Under the pieces are notes generated by a model. That model was given only the letters and a program-made list of their open reading frames with translations, was not told the origin of the DNA and searched no databases. DNA of 64,000 bases from Chitinophagaceae bacterium (lineage in GTDB: Bacteria > Bacteroidota > Bacteroidia > Chitinophagales > Chitinophagaceae). The stretch spans positions 372,001-436,000 of the forward strand of contig JADJPV010000001.1 in assembly GCA_016713085.1 (NCBI GenBank), read 5' to 3'. This document shows, one piece after another, positions 57,587 to 64,000 of the stretch (the first letter of the stretch is position 1; each line of letters begins with the position of its first letter). The translations under genes were made by a program, and so were the position numbers.

Positions 57587-60500
57587 TTATTGTTTGATCA
57601 ACTTAAAACTCTGTGTTTTATTCCCCGCATCAATGCGAAGCAGGTAAGTACCAGTCGTAAGTAATGAACCTGAGAAAGGTAATATCACATTACCATCTGT
57701 TCTTCCAAGATCCCACTTCTTAAGCAACTGCCCTGTGTTGGTAAACAGAGTTGCCAGAAACATTCGCTCTGCTTTCATTATTTACAAATAAAGGTATACT
57801 GAAGCCTACAGGGTTTTGGAGCAGGCGGACAAAATTATCGGGCCTGGTAGCAGGATTAAACAATCCGGTAGCATTATCCTCAATCAGGAAATAGTTTCGG
57901 CTACGAGTAACTGAAGCAGTATATAAATAACCTGTACCAAATGGAGTAAATGAAGTAGCCGCAATTGTTGTATTAGATGAATTTGCGCCAGCCATTGTTG
58001 CAGCCGTTGTGCCGGCGATCTTAATTGCACCCGGCGTTTTTCCTCCCAACTCTGCGGCGGTGTAATACAACCCAATTGTGTATGTCGCTGCGTTATTAGT
58101 TGTCAGAGCCACATCAAATACTTTTTGTGATCGCTGTCCGGCATAGATATTTTGCCAGGTGTTTCCTGCTTCCGAAATCGTGGAACTTACACAACCAAGA
58201 TTTGCAGATGAACCTGTAATACTGTTAATGATTTTATTATTTGGTGCTGTAAGGAAATAATATACTCCGGCCCCTGCAACACTTAATGTTTTGTTTGTAT
58301 TTAAGCCTGTTTCTATTGAATTTCCCATTAAACCGGTAAGAATAAAATCCGGGCGTACATAAGTTGCAGGAGTACCTACTCCATCAAATAAACCGCTGGA
58401 AATTGTACAACCAGCAACTCCACTGTTTACCCTTCCCCAAACTCCTTTTTGAGTTGTTGTACTGTTAGACGTTACAAAATCATCTGCTGTACCGGTGTTA
58501 TCAGAATTATCATAACAAATTTCAACCAACAGATTACTTACTCCATCCCATGAAAAAGGGGTTGCGAAAGTAAACGTATTTATCCCTGAAACTGTTGAGT
58601 ATGTATTGCTATAGCATGAAGTTGTACCTGATTCAAAACCGGTGACTGCACTGATTGTTGAAGACGTGGTGTTTTTTAGAGAAATTGTCAACCCTGTATA
58701 AGGTATTGTACTTCCTTTGGTTGTTACATTAAATCCTAATGCAGAGATGTCTCCTGCAATAAAGCCTCTTGCTAAAAGTTCATCTGCAGTATATATGTAC
58801 TGGCTCCTTGCTTTTGCATTAGTTCCTCTGAAAGGCTGAACATAAGATCCATAATTACCCGTTCCTAATGTTGCCGTTGCTACTCCTTCCGGCACTGGCG
58901 GAAGATCATTGTCGCTAATAGTAAACGTATAAGATTGGCTGGATGGAGCTGCTATTGCGTTTGTGCCGCCACCCACTGAATAATTAAATGTAAATGACTC
59001 CGCAGTTTCAATCTCGGCATCATCATAAACACGTATTGTTATTGGCTGTTCTGCTGTGGATCCACTTAAGAAGGTTATTACGTTTGAAGGAGTTGTAAAA
59101 TTTCCGTTTGTTGTAAAATCAAAATCAGCTCCCTGTACTGCTGTGCCCCCACCTGCAATACTTACGGTTACTGCAGCATTTCCTGCAGGAGCAGCATCGA
59201 TTTGCATATTAACGGTATAATCTTTATAACTTCTGCATCCATTTAAAACTGCTGTATTTTCTGTGTTTGTAATAGAATAAGTGTTGATTGCAGCAAATCT
59301 TATATAGGGTGCGGCAGGTACAATAGTGGTTGTCCATAAACCCCGTCCATGAGTAGCGGCAAGAAGGGTATTTTCTTTTTGACGGTATTGCAACATATTC
59401 GTTCTTACAGTAGGAAATGTTGAATTCTGAACCCAAACTGTAGAAGCACCGTTTATATCATCGGTTTCATAAATACCCATATCAGTTGCAATGATTGCTT
59501 TGTCATTGTTCTCCGGATAAAACATCGCCCATCGAACTGGAATGTCGGGCAGATTACCCGATATATTCGTCCACCCACCAGTACCTCCTCCTGTACTGCT
59601 CATCCAAACATGTGCTGCCCCATAATTAGAATACGATGCAATTAATAAGTTATCACCGGTACCTAAATTAATACTTGATACAGTACTCCCCGGCATACCT
59701 GTGCCGGTAATATTTGTTACTGTTGGTGAAGCTGTGTGTGCATTATCAACTTTTACGATTCTGCCGTTGGAAGCTCCAAAGTAAACAAGGTTACTTGTAT
59801 AAGGTGAAACCTTTATACTCATAACACTACCCGAAGTTCCGGCAGCTATAGACACAGATGAAAAATTCGAACCTGTTTGAGGATTTTCCCAACGAACATA
59901 GGTACCTGCAGATGCACTTGTGTACATCCGGTTGTTAATATCGTCGTAATCTGTGGGATTTATGAATTGTCCAATGGAAGAAGAATAATTGACCGAAGAC
60001 CAGGATGATCCTCCATTTTGTACTTCGTCGGTACTGGCCCCTTGTTGTTGAACCAAACTGGTATAGAGGTTCGTCCTGATCAATATGAACAAACCCTCCA
60101 TCACCACCAAGTACTTCTATGCTGCTGCCAAGACCGGGATTTGTAAATTGATGTGTACCATTATCCTGAGCACCTGCTAAAAAATAATTGCTGGTTGTTG
60201 GGTGTACAGCACAGGAATAAAACTGTTTCAGACGAAGACCGGTATTGCGATCGGAAAAACTTGCGCCGTTATCTGAAGAATAAAAAATTCCGCCATCTGT
60301 TCCTGTTAAAACCTGCGTGCCATTCCATACTACTGTATGATGATCTGCATGCACATAGTTAAAAGTTGTACCAACCCACCTTGTTAATTGTGACCAGGAA
60401 AGCCCCCATCTATTGAACGGTAATAATTCAAACCTCCTGCTATCACAATATTCGGATTGGCTGGATCTACACCTATTGCTAAATCATACCATCCCTGACC

Positions 60501-61654
60501 TGCATTAATCGTTGGCTCCGATGCTCCGCCTGGTGGTGAGGTTACAGTTGCAGCCCAGTTCGCTCCCCATCTGTAGATTTATATATTTGCGGTGTACGGT
60601 CATTTCCATCTGAAGGTAAAACATACAAGGTATTACCGGCAACGGCAAGTTCACAGTTATATTGAACATTCAAAAAAGGTGTATTGGGAGCTGTCCAGGA
60701 GGCGTCAGTAACCGTAGACGGATTATCTGTATAAAAATACCCGGATGGTGCAGCAGTAGTTCCTCCGGCACCAAGCATGGTTACATGCATACGGCCAGTA
60801 CTGCTGATGCGTAATTCAGTTATCCGATTACCGGAAGCGGGAGTTGCTGGTGTAATATTCGTCCAGGTTGCACCGCCATCAACAGAACGCTGAAGACCGT
60901 TATTATTTCCACTTGTTCCTACATACACATTACCTGCGGCATCACAAACAATCTTTGAAGCATTCCAAAACCCCGTTGTATTGGCCAGCAGATTCCAGGT
61001 AACACCATGGTCGGTACTTTTCCAAACACCTCCTCCCCTTACTGCATCCACATTCCCATTTCTTTCTCCAGTGGCGAAATACATGATGTTAGTATTGGCG
61101 GGATTTTGACAAATACTTGCAATGGCTAAGTTCCCCAGAAAATCATTCACAATCTGCCAGGAGGGTGAGGCAGCCGTTATATCAGTTGTTTTCCATAAAC
61201 CACCGCTTACACTTCCTACCCACACTGTTTTATTTGTTGCATCAGCCAAATCAACCAAGATTGCTCTCATTCGGCCACTGGTTACAGCATTATTTCCTGG
61301 CCCTCTTGTGTTTCCATTACCAGGACCAACCACATCCGAATTAGATCCACGCTCGGTCCAACTTAATGCAGATACCCTTTCAACCCTTCCTGCTCTGCGA
61401 TCCTGCAGCAGTTTATTATAAGCCATTACCAATCTGTCTGCAGGTATGTAACCCAGTTTTATATCCCTGGTCATTTCAAACTCCATCTCCATCGACTCCC
61501 TGATACCATCTTCTTTTTCATCATTTTCCGATAAATCACTTTCAGCAATTGCCACTTCATCAGCAGTTTTATCTTTGCTGTCACTGTCTGATGAACATTG
61601 TGAAAATAAAAAAGAGTAGAATAAAATACCTGCAAATAGGATCAGCTGTTTCAT
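57587..61654 (-). CDS. Large beta-propeller protein with T9SS sorting domain (four frameshifts)
   Basis: After repair 1355 aa. Signal MKQLILFAGILFYSFLFSQC ends in a lipobox-like Cys, then an acidic linker. Residues about 80-800 form sortilin/BNR-type propeller blades (VWVGSVSGGLWKTTDI, GGGVWKSTDHGVTWNLLANT, GLQRSVDGGATWTNI, TDGGIFYSSDNGASFSDR). A Calx-beta-like domain (ETAESFTFNYSVGGG) and a further beta domain follow, then a type A sorting domain (LFTNTGQLLKKWDLG to FKLIKQ). Errors: C4 60565-60568 (-1), A3 60399-60401 (-1), T4 60016-60019 (+1), A3 57758-57760 (+1); net zero. Probably surface exposed; ligand unknown. Confidence 0.85.
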
Positions 61655-61757
61655 GAAAGTTATTGTTATGGTCTTCAAACTTAACAAATTATGCTTTCAG
61701 AGGTTACTAATATGTCATGTTATTTTCACAGACACGAATAAAATATAAATCTTACGA

Positions 61758-61785
61758 TTTGAAGGCACTGGAATTCTTATCTTTG
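61758..61785 (+). promoter_or_regulatory. nusB promoter
   Basis: TTTG at 61758-61761 and TATCTTTG at 61778-61785, spacing 16; start codon 28 nt downstream. Confidence 0.55.
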
Positions 61786-61812
61786 CCGCTCGCAAAAAAG
61801 TTCTTTCAGAAA

Positions 61813-62736
61813 ATGATCAGCAGAAGAAATATACGGGTAAAGGTGATGCAGACATTGTACACCTGTTCAACAAGAGAAGGTGATATTACAATACAGGAGG
61901 CCGTTCGCACACTGGACAAGCATGTGGATCAGAGCCGGCAGATGTTTGTTTTCCTGATTCATATTATTACAGAAGTGGCCCGCTATGCTGAAAGAGATTC
62001 CCTCCACAGGTCATCGAAGCATTTACCCACACAGCAGGATCTGGAAGTAAATACAAAACTCGCAGGCAACCAGTTATTGTGGCAGATACTGGAACATGTT
62101 TCGTATAAAGCCGTACTGAAAGAATTAAAAACAGAGTTACTGGACCAGGAAGAATGGGTAAAGAAATTATACCAGGAACTGGCCGCAACTGATTTCTACA
62201 AAGAATATATTGCCAAACCCCTTCGTGAAAAGAAAGAAGAAAAAGAAATCCTGGAATTTATTTTCACCGACCTGATGCTGCCCAATGATGATTTTGTTTC
62301 ATTACTTGAAGAACATTTCCTGCATTGGGATGATGATGGTGAAATGATGAACCTGTTAATGCTGAACTTCCTGCAAAAACCTCAGAGTAACGATTTTCAG
62401 CATTTCGTTAGTGCCGATAAACTGAAGTTTGCTAAAGACCTGCTGGTAAGTGTAATTGAAAAAGCAGATATCTGCAATGAATATATTAAAAGCAAACTGC
62501 AAAACTGGGATCCTGAACGCACCGCTGTACTGGATATGATTCTGATGCGGATGGGCATTTGTGAATTCCTGTTTTTTGAAACTATTCCGCCCAAAGTAAC
62601 CATCAATGAATACATTGACCTGGCCAAAGATTACAGTACACCGCAGAGCGGTCATTTTGTGAACGGAATCCTTGACAGCATTCATAAAGACCTTGTTGCA
62701 GAGAATAAACTGCATAAGGTATCTTTTAAAAAATAG
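61813..62736 (+). CDS. nusB: Transcription antitermination protein NusB (long Bacteroidota form)
   Basis: 307 aa from ATG 61813 (MISRRNIRVKVMQTLYTC); the longer frame upstream overlaps the promoter. The C-terminal 150 aa carry the NusB fold: DWDPERTAVLDMILMRM-like stretch (NWDPERTAVLDMILMRMGIC), VTINEYIDLAKDYSTPQSG and FVNGILDSIHKDL. The N-terminal half, also helical, is the extension typical of Bacteroidota. With NusE it binds boxA in rRNA transcripts. Confidence 0.92.
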   Translation: MISRRNIRVKVMQTLYTCSTREGDITIQEAVRTLDKHVDQSRQMFVFLIHIITEVARYAERDSLHRSSKHLPTQQDLEVNTKLAGNQLLWQILEHVSYKAVLKELKTELLDQEEWVKKLYQELAATDFYKEYIAKPLREKKEEKEILEFIFTDLMLPNDDFVSLLEEHFLHWDDDGEMMNLLMLNFLQKPQSNDFQHFVSADKLKFAKDLLVSVIEKADICNEYIKSKLQNWDPERTAVLDMILMRMGICEFLFFETIPPKVTINEYIDLAKDYSTPQSGHFVNGILDSIHKDLVAENKLHKVSFKK

Positions 62737-62767
62737 GCACATCAAAACTGCTGTGAAAGCTTTCCTT

Positions 62768-62775
62768 TACATTTG
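62768..62775 (+). promoter_or_regulatory. -7 box upstream of the DUF1573 gene
   Basis: TACATTTG, a perfect TAnnTTTG, 21 nt before the start codon; no clear -33 TTG. Confidence 0.45.
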
Positions 62776-62796
62776 CAGGCAATAAATAGTCCTAAT

Positions 62797-63254
62797 ATGA
62801 AACAATTATTTATTTTATCCTTAGTCTTGTTAACACTGGCTGCCTGTCAGAATGTTGACAAAAATCCAAAAGCCCCGGCGGTTTCACCAGAACAGGCGGC
62901 AGCAGCTGACCAGGCAATTGTAAATGATTCAACGAACTGGACAACCGTTCAGTGGCTTGATTCTGTTCAGGATTTTGGAAAAATAACCGATGGTGAAAAG
63001 TAATGATCACTTTCCATTTTAAAAATACCGGCACTAAACCATTGGTAATTGCTAATGTGCAGGCAAGTTGCGGCTGTACTGTTCCTTCTAAACCCGATGA
63101 GCCGATTGCTCCCGGACAGGAAGGGAAAATCACTGCAGAATTTAACAGTGCCGGACGAGTTGGCAAAGCATCCAAATATTTAAACGTTACCTGCAATACA
63201 AAAGAGAATGTAACCAATCTTTTGTTTGAAGGTGAAGTACTTCCTAAAAAATAA
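62797..63254 (+). CDS. DUF1573 domain lipoprotein (frameshifted)
   Basis: After repair 152 aa. Lipoprotein signal MKQLFILSLVLLTLAAC; Ala/Pro linker; then DUF1573 (ASH-like beta-sandwich): VQDFGKITDGEKV, FHFKNTGTKPLVIANVQASC, GCTVPSKPDEPIAPGQEG and NVTCNTKENVTNLLFEGEV. One G is missing at 63000 (GAAAAGTAATG for GAAAAGGTAATG). DUF1573 proteins are abundant, exported and of unknown role in Bacteroidota. Followed by yajC after 10 bp. Confidence 0.85.
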
Positions 63255-63264
63255 AAAAACAAAT

Positions 63265-63600
63265 ATGCAAGTCTTTATTCTGTTAGCAGGCGGTTCTCAG
63301 TCAGGTGGTGGAAGCATCCAGTTATTATTTCTTGGATTAATGATCCTCGTATTCTGGTTGTTCATGATTCGCCCCCAGGCAAAAAAAGCAAAAACGCAAA
63401 AATTATTTATTGAAAACCTGCAGAAAGGTGATAAAGTGGTAACCATTGCCGGCATACATGGTGTGGTTAATAAAGTAAATGATGATGGCACACTATCATT
63501 AGAAATCAACCCCGGCAGTTATATCAAAATTGAACGCAGCTCTATCAGCATGGACTGGACAACACAGTTGAACAAGCCTGCTGGCGAAGTAAAGAAATAA
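63265..63600 (+). CDS. yajC: Preprotein translocase subunit YajC
   Basis: About 111 aa from ATG 63265. One membrane helix (LLFLGLMILVFWLFMIRPQ) followed by KKAKTQKLFIENLQKGDKVV and TIAGIHGVVNKVNDDG, the YajC core. Associates with SecDF in the membrane. Sits between DUF1573 and coaE, an order common in Bacteroidota. Confidence 0.94.
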   Translation: MQVFILLAGGSQSGGGSIQLLFLGLMILVFWLFMIRPQAKKAKTQKLFIENLQKGDKVVTIAGIHGVVNKVNDDGTLSLEINPGSYIKIERSSISMDWTTQLNKPAGEVKK

Positions 63601-63624
63601 TCAAGCAGTCGTTAGCCGGTAGAA

Positions 63625-63684
63625 GTTAGCCGATAGTCATTAGAAAGTGTATACTAACTACTAAAGACTATCGGCTATCGGCTT
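63625..63684. repeat. Inverted repeat upstream of coaE
   Basis: TTAGCCGATAGTCATTAG and CTAAAGACTATCGGCTATCG pair over AGCCGATAGTC/GACTATCGGCT (11 bp, extendable with gaps), with about 30 bases between. No T run follows, so it is not a clear terminator. Confidence 0.6.
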
Positions 63685-63695
63685 AAAAAACGTCT

Positions 63696-64000
63696 ATGTT
63701 AAAAATCGGAATAACCGGCGGAATCGGCAGCGGTAAAACAACTGTTGCAAAAGTATTTGAGGTGCTGGGAATTCCTGTTTATTATGCCGACGAAGCTGCA
63801 AAAGAAATCATGCATAAAAATGAGCCGTTAAAACAACAGCTCATTTTTCATTTTGGAAAAGACACGTATGTTGATGGAAAACTAAACCGGAAGCATCTCT
63901 CTTCTATTGTATTTGCTGATAAAGAAAAACTGGAATTGCTGAACAGTCTTGTGCATCCTGTAACTATTGCAGATGCTGAACAATGGTTTCATCAGCAGCA
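63696..64000 (+). CDS. coaE: Dephospho-CoA kinase, C-terminus cut by window edge
   Basis: From ATG 63696: MLKIGITGGIGSGKTTVAKV (P-loop), then FEVLGIPVYYADEAAKEIM and LNSLVHPVTIADAEQWF, matching CoaE. Last step of CoA synthesis, ATP-dependent 3'-phosphorylation of dephospho-CoA. 101 complete codons are visible; about 95 more are expected past the edge. Confidence 0.94.
   Translation, partial: MLKIGITGGIGSGKTTVAKVFEVLGIPVYYADEAAKEIMHKNEPLKQQLIFHFGKDTYVDGKLNRKHLSSIVFADKEKLELLNSLVHPVTIADAEQWFHQQ

Overview
The window is a chromosomal segment from a member of the Bacteroidota, most likely family Chitinophagaceae. The evidence: promoters of the Bacteroidota type (TTG, about 19 nt, TAnnTTTG) rather than TATAAT boxes, little use of Shine-Dalgarno sequences, a DUF4295 ribosome-associated gene beside rpmG/rpmB, a long (307 aa) NusB, an HU-CCDC81/SPOR protein, a protein with a type IX secretion (T9SS) sorting domain, an OMP_b-brl_3-type barrel, and a tmRNA whose tag reads GNTQYAMAA. 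Gene density is high and most genes are housekeeping.

Layout. 1-841: a partial GIY-YIG nuclease gene, a small tandem array of hairpin repeats and ssrA (tmRNA). 842-6774: a membrane-anchored MutS-like ATPase, rseP, dxr and a GH3-family protein. 6884-9581: rplU-rpmA, an Ala/Lys-rich micro-protein, then ftsY-DUF4295-rpmG-rpmB on the minus strand. 9733-18021: OsmC, mutS, tRNA-His, DUF445, an outer-membrane barrel, an SDR-like protein and a secreted EEP hydrolase. 18302-22757: a tight three-gene unit, GpgS-like glycosyltransferase fused to a HAD phosphatase, then NhaD, then a ClC channel; I read it as an osmotic/ion-stress operon. 23001-33797: a lipoprotein, pcm, a phosphohexomutase, DUF2279, DUF6702 + HupE/UreJ + M1 peptidase, a lipase-META fusion and an RBBP9-like hydrolase. 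33855-38231: a type I secretion-like set (TolC, HlyD, ABC) whose ABC ATPase has degenerate motifs. 38491-42724: sdaA, FKBP, HU-CCDC81/SPOR protein and lysoplasmalogenase. 42744-48620: an accessory patch with an AT-rich HEPN-motif gene, two families of intergenic repeats and a CE15 + PL4 polysaccharide-degradation pair. 48767-54555: an LLM oxidoreductase, small secreted proteins, a Crp-MFS-rhodanese set. 54737-56782: groL and groS. 57000-61654: a lipoprotein and a very large T9SS beta-propeller protein. 61813-64000: nusB, DUF1573, yajC, and coaE running off the right edge.

A striking technical property: about seventeen genes that should each be one reading frame are split by single-base gains or losses, nearly all in homopolymers. 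In every case where I restored the base(s), the total length became a multiple of three and the family's normal protein resulted. I therefore read these as sequence errors, not decay, and list each gene over its full repaired span. The exception is tolC, which appears to lack a real block of about 50 codons.

No CRISPR array, prophage, rRNA or insertion sequence was seen.
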